Origin: Chlorokybus atmophyticus
Lineage: Eukaryota; Streptophyta; Chlorokybophyceae; Chlorokybales; Chlorokybaceae
DNA: 64,000 bases
Assembly: GCA_009103225.1 (NCBI GenBank)
Contig: RHPI01000797.1
Coordinates: 781,939-845,938, forward strand
Direction: 5' to 3'
Shown: piece after piece, positions 1 to 10,614 of the stretch
How positions within the stretch are numbered: position 1 is the first letter of the stretch
How the letters are laid out: every line of letters begins with the position of its first letter
Translations under genes and position numbers: made by a program
Notes under the pieces: generated by a model
The model's input: only the letters and a program-made list of their open reading frames with translations
Told to the model about the DNA's origin: nothing
Database searches by the model: none

Positions 1-1697
1 GTTGGCCATGACCTCAACATCGCTCTGGCCACCCACAGCCGCCTACAGAAGTAGTTTTAATAACGACGCTTGCAATACATGTCATCACGCAACAACACGT
101 GGCTCACTCTGATGGCGGGGTCGGACACTCTCATAAACGGATTGTGAGCGAGCTCGTCCCCGATCGTGCTCGGCACTGTCGGGAGACCCCCCTCGCGACG
201 CGCGCGCGACCAATCCGACTTGGCACTCACAGCGTCGTTGCCGCCGTCCACCGATTGGGCAAACTTCAGGTTGTTGGTGGTGTACTGCGGGGACAACGTG
301 TTGGGTGCATTGGTGCATGTGTGCGTGCGTGTGCGTGGGTGTGTATATGTGTGTCTTTGTGTGGATGCAAATGTGTGCATGTGCATGTCCGTGCGCGTGC
401 GCGTGTTTGAGTGTTCAAGTTCAGAACCGTGTGTAAATCTCAATGCACATGTGCATGTACACATGCATGCGTTCATAGGACACACACAAGGCATGGACAT
501 GGACATCCGACCCATGTGCAAGCCTACCTCGTGGCCGCACCACACTTGTGTTTGTGGCGGCAGCTTCGCAAGCTTTTCATTCAGCGCCGTGTGCATCATC
601 GACGCGTCGCCCTCAAAGAATCGCCCGCATCCCGCCACAAACTGCAGACATTGGCAGCGAATGAAGAGGTCCAAGTGTATACAATTACAGTTTGGTACTT
701 GTGCGCGTTAACCCAGGCTCACCAGCGTGTCGCCGGTGAACACCGCAGGTGGGCCCTCCGACGACTCAACATAGTAGCATATGTGCCCTTTCGTGTGACT
801 GACACCACAAGGACAGTGCTGTCATGCACGCACAAGCACGAACACACACTCAATAGCATGTTGATGTCCAGTCCCGCATGCATATGGTGTTTACACGTCA
901 CTTCCACCATGCAGACACAATTACGCACGCAAGAGAGCTTATGCACCCACCCCAACACACAAACCAACGCACCATGGGGTGGAGATGCACGTCACGCGGG
1001 TGTCATCACCCAACTCAAGGAAATCCCCCTCGTCAACGGCGCGCGTGCAGGCGGGCACACCGTCCCGCACGCCCCCGACTACCTCAACGCCAGGGACCAA
1101 CGAAGCCATCGCTGTGTTGCCGCCCGCGTGATCACTGCACACATGCACATGTGCATGCGTGAGCGCGTGTGCGTGTGTGCATGTGCGTTGGATGCAGCGT
1201 GGACGATGCAATCAAACATGTAGACCCAACAAGTGTAAAAACGCATGCATGGGCTTGCGTGAGTAAGTGAATGAGTCCAGTTGCTGAGTAACTGATATGG
1301 CAGTGAGAGAGAAAGCCCTGTTTGTTGCTTACTGGTGGCGGTGGGTGGTGAGTACATGCGTAATGGTCACGCCTTCCTTCTGAGCCGCAGCATAAACCTG
1401 AGACAGACAGGCACACACCGGAACCAAGCAGGGTCAGAATAACCCAAACAAGAAAAGAACAACTCAGAATGGAAGACACCAACACACCAAACGGGAAGAG
1501 TTTGAGAGTGTCAAACCACTGCATGCAAAGAATTGTGCAACTCATTTCATGTCTACTGCAAACCTCTAAGTGACCGTTTCTCACCTTGTCGGCCTCCGCA
1601 GGGTCTAATGCGGCTGCCTTGCCGGACTTGTCATCTATCAACCTGTCATATTGAACCAGAGCCACAGACGGATACACGGGGTGAAACTGATGATGAA

Positions 1698-1728
<31 letters not shown>

Positions 1729-1822
1729 TTGTGAATTGGATAGTGGTGGTGGTGGCGATGGTGATGGTTGCTCACAGGTAGGAGTAGTTGTCGGAAAGGA
1801 CTGGCACGGTCACCACACGCAT
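1..1822 (-). CDS. GLO2: Glyoxalase II (hydroxyacylglutathione hydrolase), 3' end beyond window
   Basis: Hydrolyses S-lactoylglutathione to lactate and glutathione, the second step of methylglyoxal detoxification. Eight exons fit with closed phases: 1822-1776, 1642-1585, 1397-1333, 1134-973, 798-723, 641-528, 284-108 and 42-1; the reading frame is still open at base 1. The 247 visible residues carry the metallo-beta-lactamase fold ligands: THRHHDHAGG (HxHxDH metal motif, His completed across the exon 3/4 junction), the PCHTKGH loop, GDTLF and CGHEYT. The late NPFMRV block is the glyoxalase II C-terminal signature. The ATG at 1822 gives [16 protein letters not shown], the usual family N-terminus, so no transit peptide is seen and a cytosolic enzyme is inferred. 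Introns hold a GAT/ATC repeat (about 1690-1733) and long TG/CA runs, which generate false ORFs. Family assignment is firm; exact introns rest on splice sites and homology only. Confidence 0.93.
1690..1733. repeat. GAT trinucleotide microsatellite in GLO2 intron 1
   Basis: A run of about a dozen GAT/GAA units lies between exons 1 and 2 of the glyoxalase II gene. It reads as poly-Asp on the plus strand and poly-Ile on the minus strand, which creates spurious ORFs. Confidence 0.85.
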
Positions 1823-2070
1823 GGCGGTGGAATGTTGTTCTGCCTTGACAAACTTTAGGTTTGCTGTAGGTTGTCCTGTCTTTCATTCAAGGTCACAACA
1901 CTTCACCTTTGACCAAGTTACTTCATAACGATGTGTACTTCACTCCGCCTTGTCTGTTCCGGCTGGTTGGCCGACAAACTAGCTAACTCATTTGTTCCCT
2001 CCGCAGACATATATGTTGCAACCACGTTATTACGTCTAGATTATGACCTTGTGCGCCTTTACTAACACTT

Positions 2071-2142
2071 GTACCTGTAGTATAGTGGTAAGTATCTCCG
2101 CCTGTCACGCGGAAGACCCGGGTTCAATTCCCGGCAGGTGCG
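2071..2142 (+). tRNA. tRNA-Asp (anticodon GTC), copy 1
   Basis: A complete cloverleaf can be folded: acceptor GTACCTG with CAGGTGC (one G-U pair), D arm GTAT/GTAT around AGTGGTAA, anticodon stem TCCGC/GCGGA with loop CTGTCAC (anticodon GTC, 2104-2106), T arm CCGGG/CCCGG around TTCAATT. The discriminator base is G, as expected for tRNA-Asp. No intron and no encoded CCA, typical of nuclear tRNA genes. A T-rich stretch soon after the 3' end can serve as RNA polymerase III terminator. An identical copy lies at 7705-7776. Confidence 0.95.
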
Positions 2143-2167
2143 TGCAAGCACAGGTTTCTTTTGGTTT

Positions 2168-2391
2168 GAGCTCTTAGGATACCGTAAGTGACCAGGACTT
2201 TACGTGGTTTTGGATCTTTTATTCGAGCTCTTAGGATATCGTAAGTGACCAGGAATTTACGTGGTTTTGGATCTTTGGTTCGAGCGCTTAGGATATCGTA
2301 AGTGACCAGGAATTTACGTGGTTTTGGATCTTTGGTTCGAGCGCTTAGGATATCGTAAGTGACCAGGACTTTACGTGGTCTCGTATCTTTT
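2168..2391. repeat. 57-bp tandem repeat, four copies
   Basis: Units start at 2168, 2225, 2282 and 2339; the last is slightly truncated. Each begins GAGCTCTTAGG or GAGCGCTTAGG and contains GTAAGTGACCAGGA. The copies differ at only a few positions. The array begins 26 bases downstream of the first tRNA-Asp gene. Confidence 0.95.
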
Positions 2392-2556
2392 CTTATTATT
2401 ACTAATTATTGACTCAACTGTAGGGGTACTTTATGATGCGTTTAATGCGCGAGTAGCGCGCGACTTTTGGCAGATTCTGCCGCTCATAACTGCAATCTAG
2501 TGACTTTGATGCGCGCGCAGCGCGCGATCTCAGCCAACTTCTAGCCCACGACTTTG

Positions 2557-2592
2557 TTTTATGACCAGTTTTATGACCAGTTTTATGACCAG
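2557..2592. repeat. 12-bp tandem repeat, three perfect copies
   Basis: TTTTATGACCAG is repeated three times head to tail. No function is apparent. Confidence 0.95.
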
Positions 2593-3350
2593 CGCCTGAC
2601 AAAATTTACGTCGATGTCACATCTAGAATTACTTGCAACACGTAAAGTTCTGGTCTCTACGGTAGTAGGGTAAAGTGCCCTTACTTCGGACACTTATTGA
2701 AGGATAGGTCGCCACGGGCCCATCGCCGGTCCGTTTCCATCGTGGGATGGCTTGTTGGAACGCTGACTTTATGAGCTTTGCAACGAACTGTTCCGCTCAA
2801 TTATTGGTTAACAATTGCGTTCACCACACCCTCTCAAAGGTGAGGGTGTGCTGAAGTCTCCGGAAAAAGTAACTTTGCCTAACTTCGGATAAGGGCAGAC
2901 TGACCGTGACTTGTTACAGGCGGTAGCAGGGTTATAGACCTATTTCCGCCGTAACTATTGCAATGGATGACCATTTAGCCAGCCCTTTTGAGGACCGATT
3001 ATAGACAACAAGGCGGTCACATACAGCTAAAAATCACCGCAAACCGCCTTTTCTAACGCTATCCTTGGAGGTTTAAAGTTTGCAAGTAACGTTGAAATTG
3101 CACTCTTGACTACGTTTGCGACGTTGATACTTTAGCATTTGAACTGAATCTTTATAGTTAGTGGTGTCTCGTCAATAGCTACAAGCCAATAGCTACATAG
3201 CTACAAGCCAATAGCGCAACACAGAAGGTTTTACGCTTGACACCGCTGCTCGAACCGGCATAAGCTTCGCCTGCGGGGAATGCGTATGGCTTCTGACTGG
3301 GTAGTCTTACTCGTTGCTTTGCTGGTAGACGAGTGACGCACCGTCATTAA

Positions 3351-3467
3351 CGCCAAAGGTTGTTACAGTGTACTTTGGGTAAATGTCTAAAAAACGGAGT
3401 TCACCCTACTTCCGAAAGTGCACCGCTTCCCAATTAATTTCAAAAGGTTATTTAACCACCAGTAGTG
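3351..3467 (+). repeat. Direct repeat copy A (~100 bp, imperfect)
   Basis: This stretch, from CGCCAAAGGT through TACAGTGTACTT, ACGGAGTTCACC and AAAAGGTTATTTA, recurs in the same order and orientation at about 3674-3771. Identity is partial, so these look like old copies of one dispersed sequence. Confidence 0.75.
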
Positions 3468-3673
3468 CCCAACACTTCGGAAGCGCGGTAGAATACCCAT
3501 TTTACACTTTTTTTATCTACGTGTTATCTATCATTTTAAGGTATAACTTAACAACTAGATCATCCGACAGCAATGTAAACATGTTTCATATTTTATTTCT
3601 TAAAGTTGAGAATCTAATACACGGTAGCATTTCTCATTGGTTTTTTTCTTAACAAATAACGCGCTGTTATCAG

Positions 3674-3771
3674 CGCCAAAGGTGGGTACAGTGTACTTCA
3701 GGAAAATGTTTGCAAAACGGAGTTCACCTTAATTTCAAGAGTTTCTACTAGTTTAAAAGGCTATTTACCGT
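3674..3771 (+). repeat. Direct repeat copy B (~100 bp, imperfect)
   Basis: Second copy of the sequence at 3351-3467. It shares the blocks CGCCAAAGG, TACAGTGTACTT, AAAACGGAGTTCACC and AAAAGGCTATTTA in the same order. Confidence 0.75.
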
Positions 3772-5323
3772 AGTTATAAGTTATTCAGCAGCAGATGGCA
3801 AGTTCTTTGCAGTGGGCTTATTGGATGGATGCATGCAGTTTCAATAATATAATCAAAGGGACATAGTTAGAATTGTGTTATATTGATTGGCATCACATCA
3901 AATGTTGCAATTGCTATTACAGTAATCATTGTTGCTTGTGTTTGCATTAGCTATATTGCCATTGTAAGCTTCGGCTTTATTTTACACATGAATTGTATTT
4001 ATATGTGTATAATTTGCACATCTACTCGTCAAGCGTTAGACCGTCCGCCAACATCGCTTACTCGAAGAAGTAAACACACGGCATCGATCTTCACACACAA
4101 TTGCATGATCGCGAGGCTTGGGTCGCCGGCAGTGGTAGCTACTACGACGCCGCCATAAGTGGGAGCAGGCGTGGGTAAACCCTACAAACCGATTTTGATT
4201 TATATAAGATGCATGCGGCCGCGGTGTCAGGTTGCCCCATGGTAACTTGCTCACTGTGGCGCACGTGTGTGGGTGACGCGCTGTTATCTTTTTTGCCTCC
4301 TGCTACGCTGATTGTATGCTGAGGGGCCAAACACGCTCTTGCCCACTGCTCATATTTCATTGCTGTTGTCCCTGTTAGCCTAACGCCAACCGTCATTTGC
4401 TATAACGCCGGTAAATGCTGAGTGGGCTTGCACGCCTTCCAAAGCATTCATAAGCATTACACGACCTATTATGGCAGCGTCTTTTGCTACCATGGCCTGA
4501 TTAGCTAAGCCCCGCGTTACAGTTATTAATTGCCCTGCCTGTTCAGCTCCGCCACCACACACTATGTGTACATGTGCTTTTTTGTTGGTTATATGGCTTG
4601 TACTCCAAGTCAAGTCATTGTTGATGCTTATAATCAATGATGCTATAGATCTACATCAGTGTAACATCGGCGCCTTAACCATAAGACCATAACAGCGACT
4701 TTTGCTGCTATAGGTAGAAGGATATAGCATTTATGCAGCCACGCCACATACATGTTACAATTGCGTACGCCCAAAAAGATGATGTAAAAAATTCTTTATG
4801 ATGGGAGACTTTTCCCACCTCCTACCGACAAATGCCTGTATCATAAAACGCGTTGTGAGATTAACAACAGCCTGCATCGCTGTGTTTAACACGTGCGGCA
4901 CCGCCAATACCATCAGTACATCGTCACATAATGGTTGGGCTAGAGATTTAAGCTCGTACTTTTGTATTACAATGTTAAGAGCTATATACTAGGGTGATGT
5001 ATCAAATGCTGTGTACTGAATTTAGTGTTTATAAAATTCTTGTTAGATGCATGTGCCATCTCGTGTATGATGTTAAAGTTAACATCATGCCTCATATTGC
5101 GTGCACGTAAAGTCATGCCAACGCTTTATAATGACATATCTATAGCAAAAAACTGATGGCTTAACCTTCTTATTGAGTACATGGTCGAAATGTATAAGTT
5201 TTAAAGCGGATGCGCATCGTGGGGGTTCTCACACTAATATTGATATTTGTTCATTACACTCAACACCGCCACCACTTTGTTGAGTGGCCCAAGTTTGATA
5301 TAACACTGACATCGTCATGATGT

Positions 5324-5836
5324 TTGTACCGAGATAACCCTGTTATAGAGACACTTCAAACAGCACTCATTGTTGCGTTGCTGCCGCAAAAGATATTAAA
5401 CATTCAAGGAATCAACATTGCTATTGATGTTGGCCGATCGTATGCTTTGCGATTCTTAAAACAAGGGTTTGGCTTAAGGCTTGCTGTAACATTGCAATAT
5501 GCGGGCAAAGAGCGTTCCCCGCATAACAATAAAAATGTGCTTCTTGCACATGTTTGATTGAGTTTTACAGTAGCGCAACCATTCCTGCCGATCCCTGCAC
5601 CAACACTTCAGCCGGCACGAGGCGCGCGACAACCGGAGTTGACAAAGCGCAAGAAGGATGCCAACCATCCCATCACCAACACACTCGTCGCATTGACAGT
5701 CGAGACCCACGGCACGCTATGTCAGGCGTTTGCGGACATTGCTGACACGTGCGCATTGAGAACATCGGCAACAAGTGGACTACCCAGTCGGAAAGCACAG
5801 CATCGAGCCCGTGCAATATTAAGCAGGCTGCCGTGA
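5324..5836 (+). pseudogene. Decayed ORF, possibly the tail of a reverse-transcriptase-type polyprotein
   Basis: One plus-strand frame is open across this interval except for a TGA at 5555-5557. The distal part reads ...TNTLVALTVETHGTLCQAFADIAD..., which resembles the end of non-LTR or DIRS-type retroelement polyproteins, where a conserved ETxGxL block precedes a short helical tail. A second, shorter fragment with the block LTMETHGTL lies at 23822-23936. No catalytic reverse-transcriptase motif is visible, so the assignment is an inference from that one block and may be wrong. Confidence 0.3.
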
Positions 5837-7704
5837 GCCATTGATTAAGCATCTGGTGTTGTGGCTCATTGCGTAGCATTGATCAGCCAATTTTGTCCGT
5901 ATGTGTATCCAGCGTGTAATGGTGTCCATTCGTGATGGGCTGTCGGCATGAGATATGTCATGGTGTGTCAGCTCGGTTAGCTCACTAAGCTGTGCTGATC
6001 GTGTGCTGACGTGTGAAAGTGTATGAGGTGTTCAATGTGTTCAAGATCAGGCTTGTGCTGACGCGTGCTCTGTCATATCGCTGTGCTAGAGGCCGGCGGT
6101 GGCATTGGCTTTGCGGGCGGAGTTGTTGGCGTGAGTGAGGCGGCGGGGGCAGGGGCGGCGGCGGGCGATGGCGAGTATGGGTGACGCTACTAGTGGGGGA
6201 GTGGGTGTGGCGGTCGGGCCAAAGGAGGTTAAGCGCGAAGAGTTCCGTGCGACGCTGGCAGATAGCATGACTACGTAAATTGTGGGAAGTTAGGTGCGAC
6301 ATCTGCGGGCGGTGGAACGCTTATAGAGGCGTTCCATCGCTCGCAGCGGGTCCCCCGTCTCCACGGTGGAGGCGGGGGACTCGCTGGATGCAGCAAGTGA
6401 ACATGGTTCAACATATGGGAGGTGGCAACCTAGGGCTATCAACCAATTCTGATGCGGGCGGTCATAATCGCCCTGTCTATTGGCGTCAAGGTTCTTGCCA
6501 GCACGCATGAATGGTGGCGCGGCTATAAACAGCGGAGTGGGGCAGAGGCGGAGCAGCGCCAGCAGCTGCCTCCGCTGGCATGTGTGCATGTGGGCTTTGC
6601 GGGTGCGCGTTGAGATTCTGGCGGCTACATGTCGCCTCGGTAGTCTAATTGAATTATGTTGAATAAGGCAGCACCGCGAACTCGCTTGTGGGTTGTTTCC
6701 ACCTCACGGCAAAATGCAATGAAAGCATCACTGTCGTCACTGTTGTTTAAACAGGCAATTAAACCTGTTCACCCCTCTCGAGTCGCGTCAGAGGCGATCT
6801 TCATCGCTCATTACTCATTTCAGCGCACAACCTACCCTAACAGAGAGCAAATCTCACTACTATGCTTTCCGACTGTGCCGTAGCGCCAACTGTCCGGATT
6901 CCTCGCCATTTATCAACAATGGGTAGTTACTGGCACACGGTGTGCGCGCTGCAGCGGGCGCAGGGGATCTCCATCTTAGAGCGCGGGGCGGCGGCGGTGG
7001 CAGCAGTCCCGGGGTAGGGCCTAATGTAATCGACTGCACCGACCATGCAAACTGACACATCGTTGGCGGCCGCAGGCGCTTAGTGTTGCCTGTGCAGTCG
7101 TGTGGATGAGCATGGTTGGCATTATACATTGACTCTTGCCATATTCTCATGTAATTGGACCGTTGTTGTTTATGGTGCTGATGATCCCTACCGTACTTAT
7201 CCTAGCAGACTCCCCCCGCCTCCCTTGCCCGAATATAGTCTCCGCAAATCAAGCCGTGATTAGGGGATTGTATACTGAAACAACTTACCGTAGTGTTCCA
7301 AATCTTCTTAAAAGAGGCCTCCAAAATATGAGCTTGGTTTTTGTTAAAACCATGTTCAGTGCTTAGTCACTGAATGCACAAGTTTGCCCGCCAGAAAGTT
7401 ACTTAAATATTCGTAAAAAAGCCGCGCGGAGATAGTTTTTCCTCAAACATTTCATAAAATTTCGGTATTATATGGAAGGATTGTGTAAAAAGTGGGACAC
7501 CTATGGGGTAAACGACATTTATGTCACTACACAATCAAACTGCATGCGCCGTCCAGCTCACAAGCAGGGGGCCGCAGTTCAGCACTTGCTTCTCTGCACT
7601 TATTTTTTAACATTGACAATTATCTACAATAATAAATTTTCAGCAAGTAATTTGCGTGTGTTGTAGAGTAATATTGTTTTAACTTTATTTGTCGACAACA
7701 ACGT

Positions 7705-7776
7705 GTACCTGTAGTATAGTGGTAAGTATCTCCGCCTGTCACGCGGAAGACCCGGGTTCAATTCCCGGCAGGTGCG
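7705..7776 (+). tRNA. tRNA-Asp (anticodon GTC), copy 2
   Basis: Identical over all 72 bases to the copy at 2071-2142, with the same orientation and the same four following bases (TGCA) before the flanks diverge. Anticodon GTC is at 7738-7740. A run of five T residues at about 7789-7793 is a good polymerase III terminator. Confidence 0.95.
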
Positions 7777-9433
7777 TGCACGCACGGAACCTTTTTGGCC
7801 CCAGCTTGCTCATGGGCCATGGCCGAACACGTACACCCCGGCGATGACTTGCGCGCACAGGCAGGCAGCGGCGGCGGTCAGCGCTTGCTTACACATAGGC
7901 TGGTACCAACCTGCCACGCTCGCTACTCCCACCGCAATACCCAGCTCAGCAAGCACAATTCTTGTTGCAGTGGGTCTGACGTTGCGTTCGCTGTGAGAGG
8001 TGCACGAGAAAGCTGCGCATGCCCTTGCCGCAAGCCTTTGGGCCTCGCCTCAAAGTCTCCCCCCCTGCTCAGCCGAATCGCCTCAGTATCGTTCGTCTTC
8101 TGCATGCCAGCAAGAGAAGCTTACACGAGGTAAGTAGGCTACCTTGAAATGAGCAACCACTGGTAACATTGTTTCTTCACAGCTGCCTATGATCTTGTTG
8201 CTACCACCCAAGCTTGAAAGAAAAATATAGACAAGATGTTGTTAGCTTGCCGGTGATATATATATATACCCTTGCATGTGTCGTTATTGAGAGGATGAGC
8301 TGAGTCAGGTGCGCGTGGAAGTTCAACGGCACAACACTGATTGCTAGCACTTTTGTCAGTCTCAGGGCTTGCTGTAAACATGAAAGTGTGCAATAACCCG
8401 CATATCGTTGCTCGCGATTGCCCTGTGAGCTGCTGCATGCATTGCTGCTGCATTGGCGTAGCACACACGCAGCTGCATAGCTGTCACTTGCACACATGTA
8501 GTTCTGCCGCCCAACTGTACAGCTGCATCAAAACAGCCGCACCGCTGCGCAGCTATACTACCTGTGTAGCTGCATGTGCAGTGTGCGGCCGCATACTGCA
8601 CATGCAGCTACAGATAGCTGGACAGCTCAGCGGCTGCACACAGCTGCGCATTGCGCATGGCAACTGAGCGATTGCACTGGCCCAGCCTGGCAGGCGCACT
8701 TCACGGCAACAATATGACACCACAGCTGTAGACAGGTACACAGCATAGTGGTGTGCGCGCAACCAATGATTGCAAGCTGCGGCTGCACAGCTGTACACAC
8801 TACAGAGCTGAACAACTGTGGTCTTCAGCTCCGCTGCACAGTGCATGGCGAGCTTCTCCTGGCACAGCTGCACACAAGGTACGCAACATGTGGTGTGCAT
8901 GCACGCTGCTGCACTACCACCGGTGGCAAGCTCAAGCGGTCGTGCCAATATGCTCAGTAGCGTGTACTATGCCCAGCTGAACTCGCACACCTGAGCAGCT
9001 GCACTGGCATAGTTGGCAAAGCTGAGCAGGAGCAGCCAGCAGCACTAGCACTAGCGCCACCAGCACCACCTCGGCCGCTGTGCCGGGTGGGACCAGGTTT
9101 ATGATGCCATCAGCAGCAGAGCTTGTAATACAGCAGAGTCTGCTTGCTGTTGCGGCTTCTCCTGCCTCCTGCTACTCGCCCTGCTTGCGCTGCCACCTGA
9201 TTGAACCAGCAATGTCAGTGACAACACGAAGGCCAACAACTGCAGCTGCAGCAGTAAGAACGACAACGACAATGTCGCCAACACTCAGTCAAAGGCGACG
9301 GGTATGCGTGCGTGGCAGAGCAGCAGTAAGCTTAGCGACAGGGACAAACAAGTCTGCTGCGGAGAGTGAAAGCAAGGTGGCACCTGCTGCGGTGGATGTT
9401 GTTGATGTTGTTGTCGTCTAGTGTCGAGTATTG
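7777..9433. other. Intergenic or 5' region with a CAGCTG-rich block
   Basis: No coding exon can be supported here. From about 8380 to 9060 the sequence is dominated by AGCTGCA/CAGCTG words on both strands and contains a long palindrome (8565-8612). The stretch 9040-9420 is open in one frame and of low complexity (Ala/Thr/Val); it could hold 5' exons of the gene that follows, but no splice model could be settled. Confidence 0.5.
8565..8612. repeat. 48-bp near-perfect palindrome
   Basis: Two 18-bp arms (8565-8582 and 8595-8612) are exact reverse complements. The 12-base centre, GTGCGGCCGCAT, is itself self-complementary except for one G-T pair. The centre of symmetry is in GCGGCCGC. Confidence 0.95.
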
Positions 9434-10614
9434 ATGGTGAAGGCGTTGTTGGGACAGACTGAAGAGGTGGAGCGGGCGTTGAGACAGGAGGCGCTACTCA
9501 ACCCGACAAGTTTCGACGCGTTGCTACGGGTGAGAGAGCCCAATTCAAAAGCACGTGTGTTTGTGTCGCATGCCAGTATGAGAGCTGCATGTTTTTGCTC
9601 TCAACTCATGTTGCGTGCCCCAGCTGACGTTGACGCCTGATGCAGCATGTTGGCTCCGTCTTATGTGCATGACTTCTCTTGTGTATGTGCGCATGCAGAC
9701 ATGCTGATGGTTGTACGCGTATGTGTGCGCATGCTTGTGTGTGTCAGCGTGGATGTGCATGTGGACACACTTGTGTGCGTTCGTGCGTGTACTCACCTGC
9801 ATGCACGCATGCAGGTACGCGTATACATGTACATGCGTGTGTGCATGCGACCAAGTAATGTAGGATGCATGCTTTTGTGTTTCAGGCAGGCGTGTGGTGC
9901 ACGATGCACGCGCCGAGGGGCCAGCTGTACGGTCGTGCTGGGAGGCGATGCGCGCTTGAAGACGCCGAGCGCTTCCTCGCGCGTGCAATAGCGGCACGTG
10001 TTATGTTATGCTGTTTCCAATAGCGCACACCCACAGTGTTATTTACAACGCTGCATTGCTCTCACATGTGGTCCTCACTTTGCTGTGCGGGATACAACAG
10101 GTGGACAACAGCAAGACTGTTGCTTATGCCGCTCTGGCAATCAACCTGTTTAACCAGGTGCAACATATGCTGTTGTTGTTGTTGTTGCTGCTGCTGTTGC
10201 AGTTGCTGTTGTGATTGTGGTGGTTGTGGTGGTTGTTGTTGTGGTGGTCCAGCAATGTGCATGGTATCGACACACTTGTAGGGTAGAGGGAGGGAGCTGG
10301 AGGGAGCGGCGGTCATCAACGACATGATGAACACGATTCACGCTGAACCGTGCTCAGCCTTGAAAATGCCTGAAGCTGAGCGACAACTCATCACACAAGC
10401 CCTTCAGGTGCGAAACTATGTTGCCCACATGTCTGTTGTGGTTGCGAAAGTCAGGATGAGTGCTTTTGCAAACATTCATGCATGCGTGCGTGTGCGTGGA
10501 TGTGTGTCTGTTCCTGCTCAGATGTGTAAAGGCGTTTTGGACGAGGCCGGCTTGCCTGTTGATAATAGCGATTCTCGTACGCGTGTGGAAAGCAGCAGCC
10601 TTGAGTGGGGTTGA
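9434..10614 (+). CDS. Unrecognised multi-exon gene (5' end uncertain)
   Basis: Six exons join in phase 0 with good GT/AG sites: about 9434-9530 (MVKALLGQTEEVERALRQEA...), about 9623-9679, about 9885-9990 (ending ...DAERFLARAIAAR), 10101-10157 (VDNSKTVAYAALAINLFNQ), about 10280-10407 (...LEGAAVINDMMNTIHAEPC...) and 10522-10614 (MCKGVLDEAGLPVDNS..., stop TGA). The exon content is protein-like and helical. The fourth exon is vaguely like armadillo-type repeats such as the PUL domain, but no family can be named. The first exon may not be the true start: an acceptor-like TAG at 9420 precedes it in the same frame. The intron at 10158-10279 carries a TTG/CTG repeat. It converges on the TBC gene at 11465. 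Confidence 0.5.

Larger units (their letters stand above)
2143..7704. other. AT-rich island between the two tRNA-Asp genes
   Basis: This 5.56 kb block is clearly AT-richer than the genes on either side and has no credible intact gene. It contains a 57-bp tandem repeat, a 12-bp triplet repeat, a pair of ~100-bp direct repeats, and several short ORFs that look like decayed coding sequence. On the minus strand, open stretches around 4990-4770, 4637-4380 and 4396-4142 follow each other in different frames. On the plus strand, one frame runs from about 5324 to 5836 with a single TGA at 5555. No terminal inverted repeats or LTRs could be found that would define it as one element. Confidence 0.6.

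Noticed and set aside
290-1230. Long overlapping ORFs on both strands around the glyoxalase gene
   Set aside because: They run through TG/CA-rich introns and repeat His/Thr/Cys/Val words; only the spliced minus-strand gene has family motifs.
2168-2391. CRISPR-like array
   Set aside because: Units are continuous tandem copies with no unique spacers, in a eukaryotic genome.
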